This document shows, piece after piece, positions 33,440-45,134 of a stretch of 64,000 bases of DNA. The position numbers were made by a program, and so were the translations under genes. Source of the DNA: Deltaproteobacteria bacterium (GTDB lineage Bacteria; Myxococcota_A; UBA9160; UBA4427); assembly GCA_029261855.1 (NCBI GenBank), contig JAJDAN010000031.1, forward strand, positions 171,324 through 235,323. The letters are read 5' to 3'. The notes beneath the pieces are model-generated. The model made no database searches. It was not told the origin of the DNA and saw only the letters and a list, made by a program, of their open reading frames with translations. The first letter of the stretch is position 1, and every line of letters starts with the position of its first letter.

Positions 33440-34501
33440 TTACAACTCGCAGGTCACGGCGATGGGCTCGTGGTCCGAGAGAGCTCGTCCGTCGGGCGCG
33501 GTGGCCGAGAGGACGGCCGGAGCACTGCAGGAAAGCCCCCGCACGAGGAACCAGTCGAGCTTGAGGGCGGTCCGGTGCGAGGGAGTCGGCTCCGCCACGC
33601 GATGGGTCGGGGTGCCGAGCTCGTTGGCGCGGTCCCACGTATAACCCCGGGACCGGGCGATCTCGAAGAGCGGCTCGTGGCGGACGGGGGACCCGAGGCG
33701 GCCCGGGTCTTCCGCCAGCGCCTGCTTCAGGGCGTCCGGGCCCGTCAGCTCCGACAGCCCCATGGAGAAGGTGTTGAGGTCGCCCCCGATCAGGACCGGG
33801 GCGTCCCGGGCGTAGGACTCGATGGCGTCGAGCAGAGAGGCGATCTGTGCGCCGCGCGCGGACGGCTCGCTGTGGCTCTCGAGATGCACAGACGCCACGG
33901 TGACGGGCATTCCGTCGAGACGCCAGGTCCCCATCACGGCGATGCGACCGCCGACCCGCGGCTCGTCGCGTTCGGGACCGAGCCACGCGCCGTCGTGCTC
34001 GATCCGCACCACGACCGGGCGTTCGAGGGGCGACCGGCTGAGGATCGCGCCGCCGTGCAACCCGTGGCTGTTCTTCTGGCCCGCGCAGGCGGCGCGCTCC
34101 TTCGCACCGCCTAGCGAGAGCTCGACGAACTCGACGCCGTACACGCAGCCGAAGCCCAACGCCGCGGCGAGATCGAGCGCTGTGTGCCGGTTGCCGGAAC
34201 GCGCCATGCCCACGTCTATCTCGGACAGCAGCACGAGCTGCGGGGCGGCCTCTCGCAGCAGCGCCGCGAGCGCCGGGACGTCACGCCCGCGCTCGGCGTT
34301 CCAGGCCACGACCCGCGCAGGGCTGGTCGCGTTGCGGGGCCGTTCGGGTGCGGCCACCTGCACCTCGTGCAGACACGCAAGCTCGTCGTACCAGCGCCGA
34401 TGCGCCAACCGGCCCGTGGCCGCGGCGCGAATCCGATCCCGCTCGCCGGTGGGCACCGGGGTCAGCAGCGAGCGCGCCCGGGTTTCGATCGATGCCACCA
34501 T
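33440..34501 (-). CDS. Endonuclease/exonuclease/phosphatase family protein
   Basis: A 353-residue EEP-fold hydrolase. Motifs in order: VVAWNAERG, LLSEIDVG (metal Glu), ASVHLESHS, GGDLNTFS (catalytic Asp/Asn) and LSDHEPI (Asp-His). The family includes DNA-repair nucleases, sphingomyelinases and inositol phosphatases; no signal peptide is seen, so a cytosolic role is likely. It precedes the deiodinase-like gene by 64 nt on the same strand, so it may head that operon. Confidence 0.85.
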   Translation of the reverse strand: MVASIETRARSLLTPVPTGERDRIRAAATGRLAHRRWYDELACLHEVQVAAPERPRNATSPARVVAWNAERGRDVPALAALLREAAPQLVLLSEIDVGMARSGNRHTALDLAAALGFGCVYGVEFVELSLGGAKERAACAGQKNSHGLHGGAILSRSPLERPVVVRIEHDGAWLGPERDEPRVGGRIAVMGTWRLDGMPVTVASVHLESHSEPSARGAQIASLLDAIESYARDAPVLIGGDLNTFSMGLSELTGPDALKQALAEDPGRLGSPVRHEPLFEIARSRGYTWDRANELGTPTHRVAEPTPSHRTALKLDWFLVRGLSCSAPAVLSATAPDGRALSDHEPIAVTCEL

Positions 34502-34555
34502 GCCGAGAAAATATCGCCCCTCAAGCCCCGAGCCGAACCCACCGATCCCCCCCTC

Positions 34556-34897
34556 ATGCCTTGGGACCCCGACCGCCGAATCCTGCGCCGGCGCCTCCGG
34601 CCGCTGAGCTGCGAGGTGGAGCTCGAGGGCAAGGTCCATTCGGGTGTGATCCGTGACCTGAACCCCCAGGGCCTGTTCGTCCGCATGCGCTTCGACGCGG
34701 CTCCGGGCACACCCGTCCTCGTGCGGGTCCGTCGACCCGGCGGCGAGGTCTGGGAGATCTCGGCCACCACCGCCCGCAGCGCCGACGGCTCGAGGGCCCT
34801 GGTGTCGAAGCGCGGCCTGGGCCTGGTGATCGAAGAGGCGCCCGTCGGCTTCCACGAGTTCGTGGCCGAACTCGGCGGCTTCGACGCGGACGACTGA
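34556..34897 (+). CDS. PilZ-like domain protein
   Basis: A 113-residue small protein. DRRILRRRLRPLSCEVELEG gives an RxxxR-type arginine motif, and DLNPQGLFVRM resembles the second PilZ motif D/NxSxxG with Ser replaced by Asn. It probably folds as a PilZ barrel; c-di-GMP binding is doubtful because the second motif is altered. It lies 55 nt from the divergently transcribed EEP gene. Confidence 0.6.
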   Translation: MPWDPDRRILRRRLRPLSCEVELEGKVHSGVIRDLNPQGLFVRMRFDAAPGTPVLVRVRRPGGEVWEISATTARSADGSRALVSKRGLGLVIEEAPVGFHEFVAELGGFDADD

Positions 34898-34933
34898 GAG
34901 CCCGGGAATCGCGCCGTTGGTACCTTCGCCATC

Positions 34934-35264
34934 ATGACTCGCCTGGACGAGCTGACGCTCGGCATCGACCACGTGGCCTTCGGGGCCCAGGACCTCGAGC
35001 AGGCCCAGGACGCCCTGGCCCGCCTGGGTCTGTCCCACACCCCGGTGGCCGAAGCCCGCTGGCCGAGGGCGGAAGGCCCACACCGCCGGCCCCGACCAGC
35101 ACTACGAGATCTTCAGCATCGAGCCGAAACACGCCTGCGGCCTGTCCCAGGCGGTGATCGAGACCCGCGAAGCCGCGGCCATGCAGAACCGCTCGCTCCA
35201 CACGGCCGGGGTGACGAGCGTCGTCGACGCCGCCCGCTTGCTCGGAGTGGACCTGACGGCCTGA
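34934..35264 (+). pseudogene. VOC/glyoxalase-like gene, frameshifted remnant
   Basis: The first frame starts MTRLDELTLGIDHVAFGAQDLEQAQ, a typical VOC-fold N-terminus, and loses sense after residue ~45. From about 35073 a second frame reads KAHTAGPDQHYEIFSIEPKH and continues to a stop at 35262-35264. A one-base shift (or two-base loss) near 35065-35075 joins them. The total, about 110 codons, is also short for the family, so some internal sequence may be lost. A sequencing error is an alternative explanation. Confidence 0.55.
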
Positions 35265-35290
35265 TCCGCGTTTGTGGGGACACCTTCGGA

Positions 35291-37177
35291 CTACAGCGCC
35301 TCGACCATCAGGTCGGCGACCTTGCGGCTGAAGCCCGCCGGGTCTTCGATCTGGCCGCCACCGGCGAGCACCGCCTGTCCCAGTAGCAGCTCCGCATAGC
35401 GCTTGATCCGGGGGTCCGTGCCGTCCTTCTCGTGCACCTCCTTGAGCCGCAGCAACAAGGGGTGCTTCGGGTTCAGTTCGAGGATGGGCTTGACGGCCGG
35501 TACGGCCTGGCCGGCCTGGCGCAGCATCTCGGCGATCTGCGGCGAAAGGTCGCCCTCGTCGCGCACCAGACACGAGGGCGATTCGGTGAGCCGTCGCGAA
35601 AGGCGAACTTCCTTCACGTCGTCCTGCACGACCGCGCGCAGCGCATCGACGAGCGGCTTGAAGTCGTTCGCCTGCTCCTCGGCCTGTGCCGCGTCCTGCT
35701 TCTTTTCTTCTCCGGTGCCGAGCTCGACGTCGCCCTGCCCGGCCGAAACGAAGGACTTGTCCTGGAAGGTCGGCGGCTGCTGCAGCCACACGTCGTCCAC
35801 GGGGTCGGTGAAGAGCAACACCTCGACACCCCGGGCGCGGAAGGCCTCGAGCTGGGGCGACGCGGCGAGCACCTCCCGAGAAGGGCCGGTCAGGTAGTAG
35901 ATCTCGTCCTGACCCTCCTTCATGCGGCTCGCGTAGTCGGCGAGCGAAGTCAGCCCGGACCCGCTCTCCGTGGACGCGCACAGCATCCCGTCGAGGATGC
36001 GTTCGCGCTTCTCCTCGAAGTCCAGCAGACCTTCCTTGAGCACCGGACCGAACTCGGCCCAGAACTTCAAATACTTCTCCGGATCCTCCTTCTGCAGCTC
36101 GGCGAGACTCTCGAGGACCTTCTTGCTGAGGTGCTTCCGGATGGCCCGGATCTGGGCGTCCTGCTGCAGGATCTCGCGGGACACATTCAGCGACAGGTCC
36201 TCGGCGTCCACCACGCCCCGCACGAAGCGCAGGTATTCCGGGATGAGGTCGCGGCACTCGTCCATGATGAAGATGCGCTTCACGTAGAGCTGCACCCCGC
36301 GATTCGCCCTTTCCCGGTGGTACAGGTCGTAGGGCGCGATGGACGGGATGAACAGCAGCGCCCGGGCCTCGAAGTTCCCCTCGATGCGGGTCGCGATCCG
36401 CAGCAACGGGTCGCGGGCATCGTGAGACACGTGCTTGTAGAACTCGCTGTAGGCTTCTTCGTCGACCTCGCTTTCCGGGCGCGTCCAGATCGCCTTCATC
36501 GAATTGAGGGCCTGCTCGGGCTGCTCGTCCCGCCCCTCGACGAAGAGTCGGATCGGGTAGCCGACGAAGTCCGAGTAGCGCTTGACGACGTCTCGCAGCA
36601 CCCACTCGTCGGTGAAGTCTGCAAGCCCGGCTTCGGCGTCCACCGGCTTGAGCTGCAGGGTGACCGTCGTGCCCGCGAAGTCCCGATCGCCGTCGTCGAT
36701 GGTGTACCGGCCGTCGGCTTCGGACTGCCAGACGGTCGTCGCTTCGTCACCTGCCTTGCGGGTGGTCAGGGTCACGCTGTCGGCGGCCATGAAGCTCGCG
36801 TAGAAGCCGACGCCGAACTGGCCGATCAGGTCGACGTGCTCGCCGGGCGCGCTCTGCTTCATCTGCCGGATGAATTCCGCCGTGCCGGACTTCGCGATGG
36901 TTCCGATCTGGGAAATGACCTCCTCGCGCGTCATCCCGATGCCGTTGTCCGAGATGCTGAGGGTGCGCGCCTCGGGGTCCACCCGCAGCGAGATCCCGAG
37001 CTCGGCGTCGGGCAGCAGGGCAGCATCCGTCAGCCCCGCGAAGCGCAGGCGGTCGAGGGCGTCCGAGGCATTCGAGATGAGCTCCCGCAGGAAGATTTCT
37101 TTGTGGGAGTAGAGGGAGTGGATCATCAGGTCCAGGAGCTGCTGGGTCTGGGCCTGGAATTCGTGGGTCTCGCTCAT
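35291..37177 (-). CDS. htpG: Chaperone HtpG (Hsp90)
   Basis: A 628-residue Hsp90. GHKL ATPase motifs: ELISNASDALDRLRF, SDNGIGMTREE and GQFGVGFYASFM. The middle domain has YLRFVRGVVDAEDLSLNVSRE, and the C-terminal dimer domain is complete. Length is normal for HtpG. The ATG at 37177 is supported by the family start. It is divergent from metH across about 216 bp. Confidence 0.95.
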   Translation of the reverse strand: MSETHEFQAQTQQLLDLMIHSLYSHKEIFLRELISNASDALDRLRFAGLTDAALLPDAELGISLRVDPEARTLSISDNGIGMTREEVISQIGTIAKSGTAEFIRQMKQSAPGEHVDLIGQFGVGFYASFMAADSVTLTTRKAGDEATTVWQSEADGRYTIDDGDRDFAGTTVTLQLKPVDAEAGLADFTDEWVLRDVVKRYSDFVGYPIRLFVEGRDEQPEQALNSMKAIWTRPESEVDEEAYSEFYKHVSHDARDPLLRIATRIEGNFEARALLFIPSIAPYDLYHRERANRGVQLYVKRIFIMDECRDLIPEYLRFVRGVVDAEDLSLNVSREILQQDAQIRAIRKHLSKKVLESLAELQKEDPEKYLKFWAEFGPVLKEGLLDFEEKRERILDGMLCASTESGSGLTSLADYASRMKEGQDEIYYLTGPSREVLAASPQLEAFRARGVEVLLFTDPVDDVWLQQPPTFQDKSFVSAGQGDVELGTGEEKKQDAAQAEEQANDFKPLVDALRAVVQDDVKEVRLSRRLTESPSCLVRDEGDLSPQIAEMLRQAGQAVPAVKPILELNPKHPLLLRLKEVHEKDGTDPRIKRYAELLLGQAVLAGGGQIEDPAGFSRKVADLMVEAL

Positions 37178-37282
37178 GGGCGTCGCGACTCCTGGATCAC
37201 CCCGCGGGGCAAAGAAATGGATGGAGGTGGGCTACCGGCGGTGGGAGCCGGGTATCTTAGGCACATCAGCGCCAAGGCAAGC

Positions 37283-37314
37283 ATTCATCTACATATTGAG
37301 ATAAGGTGATGAAT
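37283..37314. promoter_or_regulatory. Dyad in the AT-rich metH upstream region
   Basis: ATTCATC (37283-37289) and GATGAAT (37308-37314) form a 7-bp inverted repeat around an AT-rich centre (ACATATTGAGATAAGGT), unusual in this GC-rich DNA. It lies 80 nt before the metH start, in the htpG-metH divergent region. It could be a regulator site or part of a promoter; I cannot assign a regulator. Confidence 0.4.
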
Positions 37315-37393
37315 CGTTCGGGCCGATGATCGGGTCTCGCCTCGAGCCACTCCACCTCCAGGCACTCCACCTCCAGCAAAAGGGACCGTCCCG

Positions 37394-41083
<3,690 letters not shown>

Positions 41084-41206
41084 CCGGCCATTCGCCGCCA
41101 GGGCCCAGATCCGGGCAGCGCAGCAGCCTGTCTCGCTCGGCCGCCAGGCTCGCGTATCATCGCGGGCCGCTCCGTTCGCGAGAACGCCTGTCCTGGAGAA
41201 CCCTGG

Positions 41207-44140
41207 ATGTCCGCCCGTTCGTTCGTTTCTGCCGCGCTCGCTTCCGCAGGCTGGCTGGCGCTCTCGCTGGCAGCGACCGGTGTCGCGCACGCCCAGGCCC
41301 AGACCTTCGATCTGGTGGTCTCCCTGCAGGCGAACCCGCTCGGCGACGACGAGCGCATGCAGCGCTACGAGGAGATCCTCCAGGACTTCTCCGACGCGGT
41401 CTTCCAGGCCACCGAAGGTGCGCACGCCATCGGCCAGGTGACCATCCACACCGCCAGCACCGCGCACGACCGCGCCGACATCATCTGGCAGCGGCGCGGA
41501 CGCCCCATGTCGACCTTGAACGGCCTGCAGGGGCCGGGACACATCTACATGGCGGACACCTTCACCGGCGGTGCGGCGGACGGCAGCGACCTGGCCCTGA
41601 CCACGGACCCCGACGAAGCCGGAGACCGGGCCGCCGGCGCGGTGCTGGCCCACGAATGGGCCCACTACGCCTATGGCCTGCTCGACGAGCACTTCGTCGA
41701 GACGGGCGACCTGCCCGTGACGCCGTCGCTGATGCATTCCCCGTGGCGCGTCGAGGCGGACGCACGCTTCGCGAACTTCTCCATCGTGAACAGCGGCGGG
41801 GGAGACTTCCAGAACACGCTCCAGACCGCGCACCACCGCGCCTACGGGGTCAGTGCCTGGGAGCTCCTCGCGACGCCGCCGGACATTGCCGACCTGTTGC
41901 TGGCTCCCACACCCGGCCGCGTCGAGCGCGACTATTTCATGAACCTCGCCGCCGTTGCGCCGCCCGGACAGCCGGCGACGGGCGAGTCGGCGCCGGCGAT
42001 TCCGGCACCCATCTGGACCGCAGCGTGCTCGCGCTATGTCATCGCCATCGACAACTCGGGCAGCATGACCGGCCTGCCCCTGAGCCAGGCCAAGGGCGCC
42101 GCCGACACGATCCTGAGCTTCATGGCGGCGGACACCACCTGGGTCTCGATCCTCACCTTCGCCAACGAGACCGTGGTGCTGCGGACCGCCGGCGGCCCCG
42201 TCCAGGTGAGCGACGAGCCGGACATGGACGACGAGACCGAACGCGACCGACTGGCCGACCTGATCGCCCAGATCGCGGCCGCGCCCGCGCCGACGCGCTT
42301 CTCCCGCGGACTGACCGCCGCCACTACGCAGCTCGCTGCCGCGGAGCCGCTGCTCGCCGACCCGATGAACTTTCCGACCTGCGACCCCGACCACGAGGCG
42401 GCCGCGGTCTTCTTCATTTCCGACGGCTCGAACAGCAACCCGGACGGCATGGAGCCGACGGACGTCGCCAACGCGCTCGCAACGCTCAGCGCCGACGGCA
42501 TCCCCGTCTACCCCCTCGACGTCGGGAGCTTCGACCCCGACGAGACCAGCAACGAGATGACCCTCCTCGCAGCCGAAACCGGCGGCATCCTGCTGGGGCC
42601 CACCGCCAGCTTCAATCAGGCCCTGCAGGCCTGGGCCCAGGCCGAATTCCAGACCCGCCCCGCGCAACTCCTGCACGCGACCCCGACCCTCGACTTCACC
42701 GTGCCCGAAACCGGCACCCCGGGCTCGGTCAGCTTCCCCGTGGACGGCGGACTCGACCGCATCGCGATCTGCGCGTCGTCGGACCTTCCCGTCGGATCCC
42801 TCAGCCTGAGCAGTCCCAGCGGCGTCGTCTTCCCGGCGATCTCGACCCGGGACACGGACGACGCACTCGCGAACGACACGTGCAGCACGTTCTGGGCTCT
42901 CGACAGCCCGTCGGAACGGGGCAATTGGCAGATCACCGGAAGCGAGTCCACGGACCCGGACGTCTTGGGCGACGCCAACGTGAGCCTGGTCGCCCAGGGC
43001 TACGCGGTGGGCGCGACCTACGCACTGCAGGCCTGGGTCTCCAATGCGAGCGCCTCCACCATCACGGCCCCGCAGCCGATCTTCGTGACGGCGAGCCTCG
43101 GGCGCGAACGGCCGATCGTCGGTGCTCGCCTCTCGGCCAGCCTCGGCGCGAGCGGAGCCGCCACACCCCTGCGCGATGACGGGATTCCGCCGGACGCCAC
43201 GGCGGGCGACGGAATCTACGTCGGCGCGATCGCCTTCGACCAGGCCCTCGCCGACGAGACGATCTCCGTCACCGCGACGAACTCGCTCGGGATCGGTGCG
43301 CTCAGCTCTCAGGGGCTGGTGCGCGCGCCCAACATCAACGACCTGCCGATCCTGCCGGAAGACGACGTCGTGCTGGGCACCCCGATGCTCCGCCTCGCGA
43401 GCATCGGAGGCATCGACACCATCGCGGAAACGCTCCCGCCGCCGGTCATCGACAACGCCGGGACGATCCTGAACGGCCGCATCGCGACCCCCGGCGAGGT
43501 CGACAGCTACTTCGTCGACCTGCCGGCGATCGGCAGCGGCGACCTCGAGATCCGGGTCACCGGCGCCCTGCTGGGCATGGCCCCGCGAATCACCGTGCTG
43601 CAGGGGACAACCGAGATCGCGACGGTGACGGCGAACCCGGGTGCGGGCGGGGTCACCGTCCCGCTGCAAGCCAGCGACGGACTGGTCACGGCGGAAGTGC
43701 GCCACGCGGGCGGCGGCACCGGCACCTACCAGATCAGCGCGGGCCCCCGCCTGGGTCTGCCGCTGGGCTCCGGGGGCTTGTCCGATTCGCCGTGCGATCT
43801 CGCGCTCAGCGACAAGGACGCCGCACTGTTGGCCCTGGAAGCGGGACTCCTGGGGACACCCGCGGCGATCGTGCTGATCGAGGAGAGCGCCTCCCTCGAG
43901 TGGCTGATGATCGAGGGGATCCGGGACGAGGTGTCCCCCATCGACACCGGCAAGGCCGGCCGCTTCCTCAAGCGCGCGCTCACGCGTGACGCGAAGGCGT
44001 TGAAGCGCCTGCGCACGGCCCTGCGGCAGGGCAAGAGCAAAGAGCTCAAGGGCGCGCGCAACAAGATCGAGAACGCGCGTAGCAAGCTGACGAAGGCCTG
44101 CTCGCAGCTGGCGGACGGGGGCGCGAGCCTGATCCCGTGA
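41207..44140 (+). CDS. Secreted CLCA-like metalloprotease/VWA protein
   Basis: A 977-residue protein with a signal peptide ending near residue 29 (AHAQ). A metalloprotease motif, HEWAHYAYGLLDEH (His149, Glu150, His153), resembles the HEWAH..G.FDEY motif of CLCA proteins. A VWA domain starts at ~277 with the metal-ion site DNSGSM (Asp282, Ser284, Ser286) and continues to about 470 (VFFISDGSNSN). The middle is beta-rich, and the C-terminus is Lys/Arg-rich and helical (RFLKRALTRDAKALKRLRTA). This N-protease plus VWA order is the CLCA architecture, rare in bacteria. GGAGAA precedes the ATG. It is probably periplasmic or secreted. Confidence 0.75.
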   Translation: MSARSFVSAALASAGWLALSLAATGVAHAQAQTFDLVVSLQANPLGDDERMQRYEEILQDFSDAVFQATEGAHAIGQVTIHTASTAHDRADIIWQRRGRPMSTLNGLQGPGHIYMADTFTGGAADGSDLALTTDPDEAGDRAAGAVLAHEWAHYAYGLLDEHFVETGDLPVTPSLMHSPWRVEADARFANFSIVNSGGGDFQNTLQTAHHRAYGVSAWELLATPPDIADLLLAPTPGRVERDYFMNLAAVAPPGQPATGESAPAIPAPIWTAACSRYVIAIDNSGSMTGLPLSQAKGAADTILSFMAADTTWVSILTFANETVVLRTAGGPVQVSDEPDMDDETERDRLADLIAQIAAAPAPTRFSRGLTAATTQLAAAEPLLADPMNFPTCDPDHEAAAVFFISDGSNSNPDGMEPTDVANALATLSADGIPVYPLDVGSFDPDETSNEMTLLAAETGGILLGPTASFNQALQAWAQAEFQTRPAQLLHATPTLDFTVPETGTPGSVSFPVDGGLDRIAICASSDLPVGSLSLSSPSGVVFPAISTRDTDDALANDTCSTFWALDSPSERGNWQITGSESTDPDVLGDANVSLVAQGYAVGATYALQAWVSNASASTITAPQPIFVTASLGRERPIVGARLSASLGASGAATPLRDDGIPPDATAGDGIYVGAIAFDQALADETISVTATNSLGIGALSSQGLVRAPNINDLPILPEDDVVLGTPMLRLASIGGIDTIAETLPPPVIDNAGTILNGRIATPGEVDSYFVDLPAIGSGDLEIRVTGALLGMAPRITVLQGTTEIATVTANPGAGGVTVPLQASDGLVTAEVRHAGGGTGTYQISAGPRLGLPLGSGGLSDSPCDLALSDKDAALLALEAGLLGTPAAIVLIEESASLEWLMIEGIRDEVSPIDTGKAGRFLKRALTRDAKALKRLRTALRQGKSKELKGARNKIENARSKLTKACSQLADGGASLIP

Positions 44141-44149
44141 TCCGCGGGC

Positions 44150-44536
44150 TCAGTGTGCGCTCGGACCTTCCTCGGGCGCTGCAGCCACTTCCACCCCCGG
44201 ATCCGTGTCGCGAGCCGTTCCCTCGGCCATTTCCCGGGCCATTTCCTGGGCCGTCTCCTGGGCCCTTTCCTGGGCCGCCTCCTGGGAGAGTGCCTTCGCG
44301 ACCGCGCCGTTCTCGGCCATCGCTTCGAAGGGGGGCACGGGACGTTCGACGACGTGGATGATCCCTGCCGACAGCGACGCAGCGAGCGCGATCAGCAGCA
44401 GGGAAAACGTGATGCGCAACGCGAGTCGCGTCTTGTCGCGGCGCTTCTTGCCGCGCCGGTGTCGCTTGTGGATGAGTCCGGATTCGTGGCCCACGTCCGC
44501 TCCGATGCGGGAACGTCCCCGCACGCTTGGGAACAT
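44150..44536 (-). CDS. Small membrane-anchored protein with tetrapeptide repeats
   Basis: A 128-residue unrecognised protein. Basic residues (KRHRRGKKRRDKTR) precede one transmembrane helix at ~39-62. Then comes a low-complexity xExA stretch (QEAA QERA QETA QEMA REMA) encoded by 12-bp tandem repeats, likely a periplasmic alpha-helix, and an acidic tail. No clear ribosome binding site is seen at the ATG 44536, and the reading frame is chosen for its sensible topology. Confidence that it is expressed is moderate. Confidence 0.4.
   Translation of the reverse strand: MFPSVRGRSRIGADVGHESGLIHKRHRRGKKRRDKTRLALRITFSLLLIALAASLSAGIIHVVERPVPPFEAMAENGAVAKALSQEAAQERAQETAQEMAREMAEGTARDTDPGVEVAAAPEEGPSAH
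44225..44284. repeat. 12-bp tandem repeat (5 units)
   Basis: Five 12-bp units, consensus GGCCxTTTCCTG, sit in frame within the small membrane protein gene and encode its xExA repeats. Copy number may vary between strains. Confidence 0.75.
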
Positions 44537-44630
44537 CGGGCGTACGCAGGGTGCGCTTGATGCGCAGCGGGAAGACCGGCAAGTCACCGGCAACGCGTGC
44601 GCAACTCGCCCGGGAAGTCCCGAAACGAGG

Positions 44631-45134
44631 TCAGGCCAGACGGAGACCCACGAGGGTGCCGGCTGCCGGGGCGAGGTCGGCGTAGTGGTCGCCGGGCAGC
44701 TCGATCTCGGCCAGGGTCGCGGGCAGGAAGCGGGTCCCCAGGCTGCGGAGCGCCGCCGGGTCGCCCCGTTCGGCCAGACTCTCGGCCAGCTCGGCCACAC
44801 CCGGGTTGTGGGCGACCACCAGCACGGGCGCCACGTCGGTCGCCTCGATCGCCCGCACACGTTCGAACAGCTTCCATGCCGAGGCCAGGTACAGGTCATC
44901 CAGCACCGAGACCTCGGGCGACGGGGAGAGTCCGGCGACTGCCAGCTGCATGGTTTCCACGGCGCGGCGTGCCGACGAACACAGGACCCGGGCGGGCGGC
45001 GCGTCGCGGCTCGCCAGGTACGCGCGCACGCCCTCGGCCTCGCGTCGCCCACGAGCCGTCAGCGGTCGCGACGCGTCGGGTGTCGCGTGGGTCCCGCCTC
45101 TCGCATGCGCGTGGCGCAGCAGATACAGCCTCAT
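44631..45134 (-). CDS. sixA: SixA-like phosphohistidine phosphatase
   Basis: A 167-residue histidine phosphatase. The catalytic His is in YLLRHAHARGG, and CSSARRAVETMQL, VLVVAHNPGVAEL (second His) and the C-terminus follow. SixA removes phosphate from phosphohistidine in phosphorelay or PTS proteins. The ATG overlaps the stop of the multihaem cytochrome gene (ATGA), an odd pairing that suggests co-transcription. Confidence 0.82.
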   Translation of the reverse strand: MRLYLLRHAHARGGTHATPDASRPLTARGRREAEGVRAYLASRDAPPARVLCSSARRAVETMQLAVAGLSPSPEVSVLDDLYLASAWKLFERVRAIEATDVAPVLVVAHNPGVAELAESLAERGDPAALRSLGTRFLPATLAEIELPGDHYADLAPAAGTLVGLRLA

